Part shown: positions 53,733-62,754 of the stretch, one piece after another | Layout: every line of letters begins with the position of its first letter | Numbering within the stretch: the stretch's first letter is position 1 | Assembly (NCBI RefSeq): GCF_029026145.1 | Contig: NZ_CP119078.1 | Location: 1,859,036 to 1,923,035, forward strand | Reading direction: 5' to 3' | DNA: 64,000 nucleotides | Source of the DNA: Legionella cardiaca | GTDB taxonomy: Bacteria > Pseudomonadota > Gammaproteobacteria > Legionellales > Legionellaceae | Made by a program: the position numbers and the translations under genes | The notes under the pieces: generated by a model | What the model was told of the DNA's origin: nothing | Database searches by the model: none | The model's input: the letters and a program-made list of their open reading frames with translations, nothing else

Positions 53733-54686
53733 TTGGCAAAAATTTTAGTAACGGGTGCAACCGGATTTGTGGGAATGAATTTAGTACCACAATTACAATC
53801 CATGGGGCACGAAGTCCGTTGTGCAGTTTGGAAACCAGTTTCATGGCTTAAGGCAGAACAAGTAAAAATTAATAAAATTGAATCGCAAACTGACTGGAGC
53901 GCTCCACTCAAGGACGTGGAGATCGTCATTCATCTGGCAGCCAAAGTACATGACCTCGAAGGAAAGGAACAATCGCTTGATGAGTATTGCAAAGTTAATA
54001 GCATTGCAACCAGGGAATTTGCAGAACAAGCCGCTCAAAATAAAATAAAGCGATTTATTTTCTTAAGCTCTATTAAAGTCATGGGTGAATACACAGCAAG
54101 AGATATCTATTTTACTGAGAGTTGTCGGGAAAATCCGGATGACCCTTATGCCAAAAGTAAGTTATTAGCTGAACAATATTTAAAAGATATTAGTAACTCA
54201 ACAGCAATGGAAGTAATCATTCTACGGCCCCCGCTAGTTTATGGTCCTGGAGTAAAAGCTAATTTCCTTCGAATGATGACTCTTGTGGCCAAAAGATGGC
54301 CCTTACCTTTTGCAAAAGTAAAAAATAGACGAAGTTTCTTGTATATAGATAATTTAGTTTCTGCAATCTGCACTGTTCTTAGTCATCCAAAAGCGGCCAA
54401 TAAAGTTTTTTTAGTTGCCGATAACGAACATTGGTCACTGGCAGAACTATTAAAGATGCTATCTGCTGAAATGAAAATAAAATCGCGACTTTTCCCTGTT
54501 CCAGTCAAACTATTAACAGGGATTTTTTCTCTTTTGGGATTAAAAAGGATGCGTACGCGTCTTTTAGATTCATTGTTAGTAAGTAATAATAAGATAAAAA
54601 TGGAACTTGGCTGGGAACCTCCAGTTAAGGCAAATGAAGGAATACGACATACGGTTCAATGGTATCAAGATGAAAATAATTGCTAG
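53733..54686 (+). CDS. NAD-dependent epimerase/reductase, WbpV-like
   Basis: This 317-residue extended SDR has KILVTGATGFVGMNLVPQL, VIHLAAKVHDLEGK, FLSSIKVMGEYT and the catalytic YAKSKLLAEQYL, with LRPPLVYGPGVKANFLRMM. It matches the WbpV/WbiG-type reductases that act on UDP-4-keto-6-deoxy-GlcNAc to give UDP-QuiNAc or UDP-FucNAc. It uses a TTG start with AGGAG 7 nt before it. Its end overlaps the next gene, a WbpL-like transferase, the arrangement seen in Pseudomonas O-antigen loci. The L. pneumophila core contains QuiNAc, which would fit. The required 4,6-dehydratase is not in the window. Confidence 0.88.
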   Translation: MAKILVTGATGFVGMNLVPQLQSMGHEVRCAVWKPVSWLKAEQVKINKIESQTDWSAPLKDVEIVIHLAAKVHDLEGKEQSLDEYCKVNSIATREFAEQAAQNKIKRFIFLSSIKVMGEYTARDIYFTESCRENPDDPYAKSKLLAEQYLKDISNSTAMEVIILRPPLVYGPGVKANFLRMMTLVAKRWPLPFAKVKNRRSFLYIDNLVSAICTVLSHPKAANKVFLVADNEHWSLAELLKMLSAEMKIKSRLFPVPVKLLTGIFSLLGLKRMRTRLLDSLLVSNNKIKMELGWEPPVKANEGIRHTVQWYQDENNC

Positions 54687-55692
54687 CCTAGGTATGATAT
54701 TGCTATCAGCTACACTCATAAAATTATTTTATTTATTTGCTAATAATACGAGATTGCTTGTACAACCCAATGAAAGAACTTTGCATGCTGAACCAACCGT
54801 GCGTGGTTCGGGTATTGTATTTATAGGATTATGGTTATTAGCCATACCTATAATTGGCTTTTATACAGAGGCTGTCGCTTCACAACAACTTGTTTTAATA
54901 ATTAGTGGATTTGTCTTAGGTGCGATAAGCTTCGTAGACGACCTCATGAATTTATCGGTTAAATTACGCTTACTAGTCCAATGCCTGGTATCTTTAGGGG
55001 TTGCTTTTTACTTATCCCCCCTTTCCTTAGATTTTATTGCTTTTGCAATTTCCAACGAAATCATAGTTTTTTTATTTATGTTTGGGGCACTTGTTTGGGC
55101 TATTAATCATTTTAATTTTATGGATGGCTTAGATGGATTTGCAGCGATACAAGCCTTTTTCTTACTCGCAACCTATAGTCTTATCTTTGATAATCACGGC
55201 GCCGTCTTTTATGAATATATTTGTTTAATGCTTACAGCAAATATACTAGGTTTTTTAATCTTTAATTTTCCTCCGGCTAAAGTCTTCATGGGGGATGTGG
55301 GAAGCGCAACACTAGGTTTAACCACCTTTTTGATGGGATTAATAGCACAGAAATATTACAATGTTCCAATTCTCTATTGGTTTATGCTCAATGGCCTCTT
55401 TCTATTTGACGCAACCATTACTTTAATTCGTCGCATATTTAATCGAGAGGTTTGGTATTCACCCCATAAAAAGCATGCCTATCAGAGAATCAAACAATTA
55501 GGCGTTAACTCCGAAATAATTCTTTTGGGACAGTTAATAATTAATGGCGTAATCGTAGGTCTTGTCGCCTGTACTCATTTTTATGAGCAATATACTTTAC
55601 CTATTGTGATGTTAGAGATTGTTGGGTTATCTGGTATTTATTTCTGGATTGAACGAGCTTATCCAATGGCTTCTTCGTCGCAAAATAGGTAA
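54670..55692 (+). CDS. Undecaprenyl-phosphate sugar-1-phosphate transferase, WecA/WbpL-like
   Basis: This polytopic initiating enzyme transfers a HexNAc 1-phosphate to undecaprenyl phosphate. The 340 residues span the membrane about ten times and have the family motifs NERTLHAEPTVRGSGIVF, ISFVDDLMNLS (Asp pair), NHFNFMDGLDGFA and NFPPAKVFMGDVGSATLG, then SPHKKHAYQR. The ATG at 54670 overlaps the epimerase by 17 nt; the longer frame has no suitable start. Pairing with a WbpV-like enzyme points to UDP-QuiNAc or UDP-FucNAc as the donor, rather than UDP-GlcNAc. Confidence 0.92.
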   Translation: MKIIASLGMILLSATLIKLFYLFANNTRLLVQPNERTLHAEPTVRGSGIVFIGLWLLAIPIIGFYTEAVASQQLVLIISGFVLGAISFVDDLMNLSVKLRLLVQCLVSLGVAFYLSPLSLDFIAFAISNEIIVFLFMFGALVWAINHFNFMDGLDGFAAIQAFFLLATYSLIFDNHGAVFYEYICLMLTANILGFLIFNFPPAKVFMGDVGSATLGLTTFLMGLIAQKYYNVPILYWFMLNGLFLFDATITLIRRIFNREVWYSPHKKHAYQRIKQLGVNSEIILLGQLIINGVIVGLVACTHFYEQYTLPIVMLEIVGLSGIYFWIERAYPMASSSQNR

Positions 55693-55715
55693 CTTTTTTG
55701 GGATATCTATAAGTC

Positions 55716-57188
55716 ATGCTTTTTAATTCTTATTCCTTCCTTTTTTGCTTTTTGCCATTTACTTTTGCCGCGTTTTATCTTCTTCAGTATTACTACTCTT
55801 CAACCGTGGTTATTGCTTATTTATTTGTAGCATCACTGTTATTTTATAGCTATTGGAATACTGTTTATTTGCCTTTTTTGCTTCTATCTATAACTTTTAA
55901 TTATGTAATTAGTAGCCACCTGGAAAGACATAAAAGTTTTCTCTATTTGGGAATCATAATTAATGTCGCGATATTAATTTATTTTAAGTACAGCCAGTTT
56001 ATTCTCGCTAATGTTCATTATCTTCTTAATATACCCTTTCAAACTACCGAGTTTGATTTGCCTCTAGGGATCTCTTTCTTTACTTTTACACAAATTGCTT
56101 TTTTGGTAGACCGATACAGGCAAGAAGTGCCAAAACCAGCACTAACCGATTATGGTTTATTTGTAACTTTTTTTCCCCATTTGATGGCTGGCCCCATTCT
56201 GCATCATAAAGAAATTATGCCTCAATTTAAAGTGAGAAAAGCTGGTTTATTTAAGTGGTCTAACCTGGCTGTAGGGCTTAGCTGGTTTTCAATTGGTCTG
56301 TTTAAGAAAGCAATTTTGGCTGACTCCTTATCACCTTTCGTAACAAAAATATTTCTTGCTGCGGAGACAGGTAACATTTCCTTTATCGAAGCCTGGGCAG
56401 GAAGTTTAGCCTATACCTTTCAGCTTTATTTTGATTTCTCAGGGTATTCGGACATGGCCATTGGACTGGCAGCAATTTTTGGCATAACTTTTCCTTTAAA
56501 CTTTAATTCTCCCTATAAGGCAGTCAATTTAATTGATTTTTGGCGAAGATGGCATATGACCCTTTCTCGGTTCTTACGGGATTACATCTATATCCCATTG
56601 GGGGGAAATCGCCGCGGAACAAGCAGACGCTATATCAACCTTGTCGTGACAATGTTAATTGGTGGGATATGGCATGGGGCCTCCTGGACTTTTATTCTAT
56701 GGGGATTTTTACATGGTATATACTTGCTTGTTAACCATGCCTGGTTATCGCTAAAAGCCAATTTTGTGACACCACTTTTTAAAAATAGCTGGCTGAGCAA
56801 ATTGTCGGCGAAGCTGGTAACTTTCATTGCAGTTATTATTGGTTGGGTTTTTTTTCGCGCATCTTCATTTACAACGGCTAAGAATATCCTTCGCACAATG
56901 TTCAATATCAAACTTATAACAACAAGAAGTACAAATGTTGTTAGTGACCTGTCCTACTTACTTCTACTGCTACTTGTCTCAGGATGTATAGTTTTTTTTG
57001 CCCCTAATACACAGGAGTTTCTACATCGTTTTGGACCACTCAATGATACATCCTCAAGGGCAACGTCACAGCGCAGTCTTTTTTCCTGGAGACCCAACGC
57101 GTTTTTTGCATTTTTTTGTGCTATTTTAACAGTAATTTCTTTACTCACTTTTGGCCATGTTAGTGAATTTCTGTATTATAAATTTTAG
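55716..57188 (+). CDS. MBOAT-family membrane O-acyltransferase
   Basis: This 490-residue AlgI/PatA-like protein has about ten membrane spans. The conserved catalytic His lies in GGIWHGASWTFILWGFLHG (about residues 316-334). Upstream FDFSGYSDMAIG and FNFNSPYKA-like NFNSPYKAVNLIDFWRRWH match the family core. Near the C-terminus FAPNTQEFLHRFG and the ending FLYYKF are typical. It would pass acetyl groups across the membrane to the SGNH protein encoded 9 bp downstream, for O-acetylation of a surface glycan. It is the intact counterpart of the deleted MBOAT at 33 kb. Confidence 0.93.
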   Translation: MLFNSYSFLFCFLPFTFAAFYLLQYYYSSTVVIAYLFVASLLFYSYWNTVYLPFLLLSITFNYVISSHLERHKSFLYLGIIINVAILIYFKYSQFILANVHYLLNIPFQTTEFDLPLGISFFTFTQIAFLVDRYRQEVPKPALTDYGLFVTFFPHLMAGPILHHKEIMPQFKVRKAGLFKWSNLAVGLSWFSIGLFKKAILADSLSPFVTKIFLAAETGNISFIEAWAGSLAYTFQLYFDFSGYSDMAIGLAAIFGITFPLNFNSPYKAVNLIDFWRRWHMTLSRFLRDYIYIPLGGNRRGTSRRYINLVVTMLIGGIWHGASWTFILWGFLHGIYLLVNHAWLSLKANFVTPLFKNSWLSKLSAKLVTFIAVIIGWVFFRASSFTTAKNILRTMFNIKLITTRSTNVVSDLSYLLLLLLVSGCIVFFAPNTQEFLHRFGPLNDTSSRATSQRSLFSWRPNAFFAFFCAILTVISLLTFGHVSEFLYYKF

Positions 57189-57197
57189 GAAATCAGT

Positions 57198-58418
57198 TTG
57201 GATAGTTATAAAAAATTTACCATTCAATACTTACTTATTGTTATCTCTCTTTGCTTGACCATTATTTTATTTAATTGGTTAATCAACCCTTATAATATTT
57301 ACAAATCGCTATCTATTAAAAATATTAATAAGGTCAAACCTCAAGTAACGTTCCATCTCCGTTTAGCCAAAGCCATGGCCGTTGAGTGGAAAAAGCCGGA
57401 AGTCATCATTCTAGGCTCCTCCACTGCTGAGACGGGATTGGATCCAACTTTTTTAGGCTGGCATACAAAAAGTATTTATAATCTAGGTTTAAGTGGCGCT
57501 AATATTTATGAAGTCTTACGCTACTTACAGCATGCTCAATCGATTCGTCCATTAAAGAAAGTAGTTTTAGCAGTCAATTTTTTTATGTTTAATGCCTATG
57601 TAAAAAATCGCGAGGATTTTGATGAGGCTATTTTGCTTGTGGATAGAAACGGTAAAAAAAATCCCCTTAAAATGAATAGTTTTTTTTCAACACTTTTATC
57701 TTATGATGCATTAAAAGCCAGCATAACAACTATTCAGTCCCAAAATCAAAAAAATGCCTTCTTAAGTAACGGACAACTCGCACATAATTATCGAACCGAT
57801 CAAGTTCAGCAATTAAAGGGATATAAAAATCATTTCCTTTATGCTGAAAAATTTAATCCACAAACATTTTTTCCTGATCCAACTAAAAAATTTGCATTTA
57901 TTGATTCCAAGCATCGAATTAACACCTTAAGCTATATGCAACAAATTATCGATATCTGCACTAAAAACAACACAGAACTAATTATTGTTTTAGTCCCTGA
58001 ACATGTACGTCTTTTGGAAACCTATAAATTGCTAGGACTTTGGTCACGCTATGAAGAATGGCAAAAAACCTTAGTTAATTTGATTCAGGAACATAATGAT
58101 CATTATCCTCACCTGCCTTACACTTTATGGAGTTTTAACAAATTAAATTCATATACCACCGAAAGTTTGCCTGCTGGTGATGATAACTCGACGGTAATGA
58201 AATGGTTTTGGGATCCTTTCCATTTTAAAAACGAGCTGGGAAATTTGCTTTTGTCAGTTATATTAAATAAGCAAAGCCAACCTAATTTAATTGATTTTTC
58301 AACACCATTAGACACAACAAATTTTTTAGCCGAATTTAACAACAACGCTCAAGCTCTCAAAAAATGGGAAAGTGAAAATTTGGAACAAGTTAATGAGCTT
58401 AAAAAAAATTTGCTGTAA
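57198..58418 (+). CDS. SGNH/AlgX-like O-acetyltransferase, membrane anchored
   Basis: This 406-residue protein has one N-terminal membrane span (about 10-30) and a periplasmic SGNH domain. IILGSSTAETGLD (about 72-84) holds the nucleophile Ser, and WDPFHFKNELG (about 332-342) the Asp-x-x-His pair. It uses a TTG start with AGGAAA about 7 nt upstream. It follows the MBOAT gene by 9 bp, so the pair forms a two-part O-acetylation machine like AlgI/AlgX or PatA/PatB. Target glycan unknown; O-acetylation of legionaminic acid is one candidate. Confidence 0.88.
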   Translation: MDSYKKFTIQYLLIVISLCLTIILFNWLINPYNIYKSLSIKNINKVKPQVTFHLRLAKAMAVEWKKPEVIILGSSTAETGLDPTFLGWHTKSIYNLGLSGANIYEVLRYLQHAQSIRPLKKVVLAVNFFMFNAYVKNREDFDEAILLVDRNGKKNPLKMNSFFSTLLSYDALKASITTIQSQNQKNAFLSNGQLAHNYRTDQVQQLKGYKNHFLYAEKFNPQTFFPDPTKKFAFIDSKHRINTLSYMQQIIDICTKNNTELIIVLVPEHVRLLETYKLLGLWSRYEEWQKTLVNLIQEHNDHYPHLPYTLWSFNKLNSYTTESLPAGDDNSTVMKWFWDPFHFKNELGNLLLSVILNKQSQPNLIDFSTPLDTTNFLAEFNNNAQALKKWESENLEQVNELKKNLL

Positions 58419-58465
58419 CAGCTCAGGGGTAATTTGAATCAGTGGGATGATTTGGTTTATGGACT

Positions 58466-58485
58466 GGCTGCCAAAAATAGCAGCC
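58466..58485. terminator. Hairpin between convergent SGNH gene and legionaminate operon
   Basis: GGCTGC/GCAGCC form a 6-bp GC-rich stem with an 8-nt loop, and outer ACTGG/CCAGT can add pairs with a bulge. It lies in the 80-bp gap between two converging units and probably ends transcription of one or both. No U-tract is present. Confidence 0.5.
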
Positions 58486-58498
58486 CTCCAGTATATAC

Positions 58499-59998
58499 CT
58501 AAATCGTCTCCGTCAGTTCTTGGCTGGTCTTAAGAATAGTAGTAAGACATTGGATAACTCTGTCTATATCCGTCGAACTAAGATTTGAACCTGATGGTAA
58601 ACAAAGCCCTTGATCAAAGAGATAATCAGAAACACTCAAAGATTCCGTATGAGGATAATAGGCCGTACCAGCAAATAGAGGTTGTCTATGCATAGGCTTC
58701 CATGTTCGTCTCGCTTCAATTCGATATTCACTTAGTTTTTTAATAACAGTAACAGGATCTATGGCACTGTATTGAGGGTCTATAAGCATCGTTGATAACC
58801 AATGAGTACTGCGGCCTTCTTTAATTTCTGGCATCATGCTCACTACTTTGTGCTGCTGCAAGACCTCTTTATAATGATTATAAATTGCTATCCGCGAAGC
58901 GATTCTTTTTTCCAATACTTGTAACTGTCCGCGTCCTATCCCTGCCAATACATTACTCATGCGGTAATTATAACCGATTACGCTGTGTTCATAGTGGTAA
59001 GCTGGATCACGTGCCTGGGTTGATAAGAAGCGTGCTCGTTCAATTAATGCTTCATCATCAGAAATTAGCATTCCTCCTCCGGAAGTAGTAATAATCTTAT
59101 TACCGTTGAAGGAAAAAACACCAAGTTTGCCAAAAGTTCCACTAAATTGGTTGTTATACGTAGCGCCTAGTGACTCAGCAGCATCTTCAATAATTGGCAC
59201 CTGATAATAATCACAAAGTTTACAAAGTTCTTCATAATTAGCGCTTTGTCCATATAAATTAACAATGATTACCGCTTTTGGCAGTCGATTTCTGGCAGCC
59301 GCCTCTTTCAATGCACGCTGCAATGCCTGAGGTGACATATTCCAAGTATCTGGATCAGAGTCAATAAATACCGGCGTAGCACCTTGATAAAGGACTGGAT
59401 TCGCAGTAGCAACAAATGTAAAACTAGAAACAAATACTGTATCACCTGCCTTAACATCCAGCAGCACTAGTGCCAAATGAATTGCCGCTGTACCAGAACT
59501 TAATGCCACTGCCGCCTTGGTATTCACATAGGCAGCAATTTCCTTTTCAAAAGCATCCACATTTGGCCCTAAAGGAGCCACCCAATTGGTAATAAATGCT
59601 TCTTGTACATATTGCTGTTCATGCTCTCCAATATGCGGTGTAGACAATAAAATATTGGAGGATAGCTCTCGACGGTGAATGAGTCGAATAGGTTTACCCT
59701 GCTTATCTACCAAAGGAATATGATCTAATTCATATTCCTCCATTAAATGAAATGCTTCTTGGACAGTGCCTGATTGCGGAAGAGATTTTGATGACACGGT
59801 AGGTAAGGCTGATAGGGTTGATTCTAAAGTACAACCTTTGAGTAATAAACGACGAAGGTCCCCATCAGTCACAGTTCTGATAAGGCAATTCGTATCATCA
59901 ACTAAAAGTAAAACACCTTGCGCAGTTTCATCTAATTTACCAAGAGTTTGTTTTAGCGTGTAATTTTTTTTAACAAATAATGTCTCTATATTAAACAT
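58499..59998 (-). CDS. legC: LegC-like sugar aminotransferase with N-terminal CBS pair
   Basis: This PLP enzyme aminates a 4-keto-6-deoxy nucleotide sugar in legionaminic-acid synthesis. Residues about 10-115 are a CBS pair (TVTDGDLRRLLLKG and HIPLVDKQGKPIRLI), and residues 120-499 a DegT/DnrJ/EryC1 aminotransferase with SSGTAAIHLALV, VSSFTFVATANP, EDAAESLGATY and the PLP Lys in FSFNGNKIITTSGGG. In Campylobacter the CBS pair is fused to the nucleotidyltransferase PtmE instead. The ATG at 59998 has GAAGG 5 nt upstream; ATG 60010 overlaps neuD by 4 nt but lacks spacing. It is the last gene of the operon in the window. Confidence 0.9.
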   Translation of the reverse strand: MFNIETLFVKKNYTLKQTLGKLDETAQGVLLLVDDTNCLIRTVTDGDLRRLLLKGCTLESTLSALPTVSSKSLPQSGTVQEAFHLMEEYELDHIPLVDKQGKPIRLIHRRELSSNILLSTPHIGEHEQQYVQEAFITNWVAPLGPNVDAFEKEIAAYVNTKAAVALSSGTAAIHLALVLLDVKAGDTVFVSSFTFVATANPVLYQGATPVFIDSDPDTWNMSPQALQRALKEAAARNRLPKAVIIVNLYGQSANYEELCKLCDYYQVPIIEDAAESLGATYNNQFSGTFGKLGVFSFNGNKIITTSGGGMLISDDEALIERARFLSTQARDPAYHYEHSVIGYNYRMSNVLAGIGRGQLQVLEKRIASRIAIYNHYKEVLQQHKVVSMMPEIKEGRSTHWLSTMLIDPQYSAIDPVTVIKKLSEYRIEARRTWKPMHRQPLFAGTAYYPHTESLSVSDYLFDQGLCLPSGSNLSSTDIDRVIQCLTTILKTSQELTETI

Positions 59999-60006
59999 AT
60001 TTACCT

Positions 60007-60615
60007 TCATCCTGCAGGAACGCCTTTAACTACACTGTTTTCTGGTACATTTCGAGTGACAACAGCACCCGCACCAACAGTAGCCCCATTTCCTATCATA
60101 ATACCAGGGAGAACCACAGCCCCTGATCCTATCAATACTCCCACTCCAATGGAAACATTCCCTCCTAATGTGCTATTTGGCGCAATATGAGAATACGGTC
60201 CTATATTCACATCATGATCTACAATAGCACCATGATTAATAATGCATCCTTCGCCAATATTACTGTCAGGAGCTAAGATTGCATTTGCAGCAATAAAAGA
60301 CCCACCGGCGATTTCTGCAGTTTTAGAAATCACAGCGCTTGGATGTATAATCGTAAATAATGCAGCATTTTTAGATAAACTACGATAAATTTTTTCACGA
60401 ACCTGGTTATTACCAATTGCCACATGAACATTGGCGGAGATTTGTGATAAAGGCGGGGTTGTTGCGACAACATGGCCACCGACTATTTTACCCACTACCT
60501 GCGGATTATCATCACATAAACTAATAATATTGTTTCCTTCACATAGCTCAAGTGCATCAATCACCACTTTACTATGTCCACCCCCACCAATTATTGTCAA
60601 TTGCTTAGTATGCAT
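60007..60615 (-). CDS. neuD: NeuD/PglD-family sugar N- or O-acetyltransferase
   Basis: This 202-residue protein has the two-part NeuD plan. An N-terminal Rossmann-like domain QLTIIGGGGHSKVVIDAL (nucleotide-sugar binding) is followed by a left-handed beta-helix of hexapeptide repeats (about 100-200) with HPSAVISKTAEIAGGS and GVGVLIGSGAVVLPGI. In the legionaminate pathway such an enzyme (LegH) acetylates the 4-amino group made by LegC. It is sandwiched between LegC and NeuC in a tightly overlapped operon, which supports LegH. An O-acetylating role as in NeuD of sialic-acid loci cannot be excluded. Confidence 0.9.
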   Translation of the reverse strand: MHTKQLTIIGGGGHSKVVIDALELCEGNNIISLCDDNPQVVGKIVGGHVVATTPPLSQISANVHVAIGNNQVREKIYRSLSKNAALFTIIHPSAVISKTAEIAGGSFIAANAILAPDSNIGEGCIINHGAIVDHDVNIGPYSHIAPNSTLGGNVSIGVGVLIGSGAVVLPGIMIGNGATVGAGAVVTRNVPENSVVKGVPAG

Positions 60616-61738
60616 TACATTTATTTAAAATATCTGAGTTTAAAGAAATTGTTCTTAATAAGTTGTAACAACGCTCGCTGGTCTGGCCATCACCATAAAA
60701 ATTGATAAACGTGGTATTTTTTGCCGATAAAACTTGATTTAGCCCTGATAAAATAGAAGGAACATCCGTTCCAACATCAATGACATTATCACCTCTCTCG
60801 CGCAGTTGTTGTCGGCTGCCCACATTAATTACTTTAAGATTATAGGAAGCTGCTTCAATGATGCCGCTACTGGAATTTCCAATCATTACATCAGCATTGG
60901 CCAAACAATCCAAATAATTTTGCCGTTGCATGTGCTTAATAATACGAATATCAGCATGATCCTGATATTCTGTGAGAATTTCCCTAATAAACTGTCCACC
61001 CGCATCGGAATTAGGTTCGAGAATAATCACTTGCAAGTTCAGTTGCAAAGTAGCTGAGATGATATTTTTAAATTGAAATTTCACCTCATTATACTCTTGA
61101 ACCACTGGATGAAAAATCAATAGAGCAAATTGTCTATGGGGATCAAGATTATATTGTTTGCAACAATGCTTTCGATCGCGAGGCTCATAAGTAATAATTT
61201 CATCCAAACCAGGCGCCCCAACCAAAAAAACATTCTCTTCTTTTTCACCCATTTTTATTAGCCGCTCATAAGCTGCTTTAGTCGCTACAAAATGATAATG
61301 AGCTAATTTAGATATAGCATGACGAACCATTTCATCAACTGTTCCAGATCGTTCGCCGCCATGAATATGGACAATTGGGATATTTAAATGCACTGCTGCT
61401 ATAGCTCCAGCAAGCATTTCACCTCTATCCCCTAATAATAAAACAATATCCGGCTTTTGTTGTTCAAATAATTCAGCCATAGCAATAATTTCAAAACCAA
61501 TGGACTTTGCCATGGTTGCATGAGCCGTTGTATCGACATCAACAGGAATTTGCCCACATATCTTAAAACCATCTGTAGCAATTTCATTGACCGTATCGCC
61601 GTATAAAGAAGAGAGATGCATGCCTGTAACACAGATTGATAAATCAATGTCAGGAGCAGCATCCAGGCGCTTCAATACACTACGCATTAGTCCATAATCA
61701 GCACGAGTGCCAGACACATAACAAATTTTTCTCATCAC
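60605..61738 (-). CDS. neuC: UDP-N,N'-diacetylbacillosamine/GlcNAc 2-epimerase (hydrolysing)
   Basis: NeuC/LegG-type enzymes invert C2 of a UDP-HexNAc derivative and release the free sugar for NeuB. The 377-residue protein starts with KICYVSGTRADYGLMRSVL and has HIHGGERSGTVDEMVRHAISKL, GAPGLDEI, VLEPNSDAGG, and GNSSSGIIEAASYNLKVINVGSRQ. The residues around the UDP site are conserved. Substrate in this operon is presumably the LegC/LegH product. It overlaps neuB by 4 nt and neuD by 11 nt. Confidence 0.95.
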   Translation of the reverse strand: MMRKICYVSGTRADYGLMRSVLKRLDAAPDIDLSICVTGMHLSSLYGDTVNEIATDGFKICGQIPVDVDTTAHATMAKSIGFEIIAMAELFEQQKPDIVLLLGDRGEMLAGAIAAVHLNIPIVHIHGGERSGTVDEMVRHAISKLAHYHFVATKAAYERLIKMGEKEENVFLVGAPGLDEIITYEPRDRKHCCKQYNLDPHRQFALLIFHPVVQEYNEVKFQFKNIISATLQLNLQVIILEPNSDAGGQFIREILTEYQDHADIRIIKHMQRQNYLDCLANADVMIGNSSSGIIEAASYNLKVINVGSRQQLRERGDNVIDVGTDVPSILSGLNQVLSAKNTTFINFYGDGQTSERCYNLLRTISLNSDILNKCNAY

Positions 61739-62754
61739 AACTCAACATCATCCCATTGTAAAGTGCTACCAGCATTTAGACTAACTGTTAATCGTCTGCC
61801 AATTACTTCGTGAAGCCTCGCAGGCTTAATGCCTGTTCCAGGACGAAGTAAAATAAGATCATTTTTTGTTAGTCGTGTCCCTTGAGGTAATTCGTGCCTT
61901 AACGTCACACTACGCCGCACCAAATCACGAATTGGAAGTTCACTTTGAGTGGGCTGCTTAACGCCATCACCTAAGGCAATCTCCGCATCTCGAATAGTAG
62001 TAACCATTTCTTGAAATGCTTTAGGCAGCATTGAGGCGGCATGATCAGGCCCAGGCAGTGAGTTATCTAGCGTAAAATGTTTTTCCAGTACTTTTGCTCC
62101 CATTGCAATAGCCAAGGTGGGAACTAACATTCCTAAAGTATGGTCTGAGTAGCCTACAGGCAAGCCAAACTCATCAGCGAGTGTCTGCATAGCCATTAAA
62201 TTTACATCGGAATAGGCTGCAGGATAATTGGATGTACAATGAAGCAAAACCAGGTTTTCTTTTAATTTATCACCATAGAATGGTCTAACGGTATCAATTG
62301 CCTCTCTTACCTCCAGCAAATCACTCATGCCAGTCGACATGATAAGAGGCAAGTTGGTTTTGGCAAGATGTTCAAGAAAGGGTAAATTAGTAATTTCCCC
62401 TGATGGAACTTTAAGTCGACGAACACCTAGTGAGACTAAAAAATTGATGGATGCTTCATCAAAACCAGTGGACATAAACTCTATGCCTAGCGAATCAGCT
62501 AACTCGGCCAGCAAGTGGTGATCGTCTTCAGAAATTTCTAATGCCTTGAGCATGTCATATTGACTTGAATGCAAGGAATTTTTCTTCTGATATTGAGCCT
62601 GCTCTGCTGTTTTATTGACTAAATGATCCGCTTTAAAGGTTTGAAATTTAACCGCATTAGCCCCTGTTTCTTTAGCCGCGTGAATCAATTCTTTTGCTAA
62701 ATGAATATCACCATTATGGTTAACACCCGCTTCAGCAATTATAAAACAACTCAT
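61735..62754 (-). CDS. neuB: N,N'-diacetyllegionaminate/N-acetylneuraminate synthase
   Basis: NeuB (LegI) condenses PEP with the six-carbon sugar from NeuC to give the nine-carbon nonulosonic acid. The 339 residues have AEAGVNHNGDIHLAKELI, VKFQTFKADHL, LKVPSGEITNLP, LHCTSNYPAAYSDVNL, GYSDHTLGML and EKHFTLDNSLPGPDH in the barrel, then a SAF domain with LPQGTRLTKNDLILLRPGTGI. Unlike the divergent copy at 44730 it has all classic motifs. It is 4-nt coupled on both sides. Because legC and neuD are in the operon, N,N'-diacetyllegionaminate is the expected product. Confidence 0.97.
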   Translation of the reverse strand: MSCFIIAEAGVNHNGDIHLAKELIHAAKETGANAVKFQTFKADHLVNKTAEQAQYQKKNSLHSSQYDMLKALEISEDDHHLLAELADSLGIEFMSTGFDEASINFLVSLGVRRLKVPSGEITNLPFLEHLAKTNLPLIMSTGMSDLLEVREAIDTVRPFYGDKLKENLVLLHCTSNYPAAYSDVNLMAMQTLADEFGLPVGYSDHTLGMLVPTLAIAMGAKVLEKHFTLDNSLPGPDHAASMLPKAFQEMVTTIRDAEIALGDGVKQPTQSELPIRDLVRRSVTLRHELPQGTRLTKNDLILLRPGTGIKPARLHEVIGRRLTVSLNAGSTLQWDDVEL

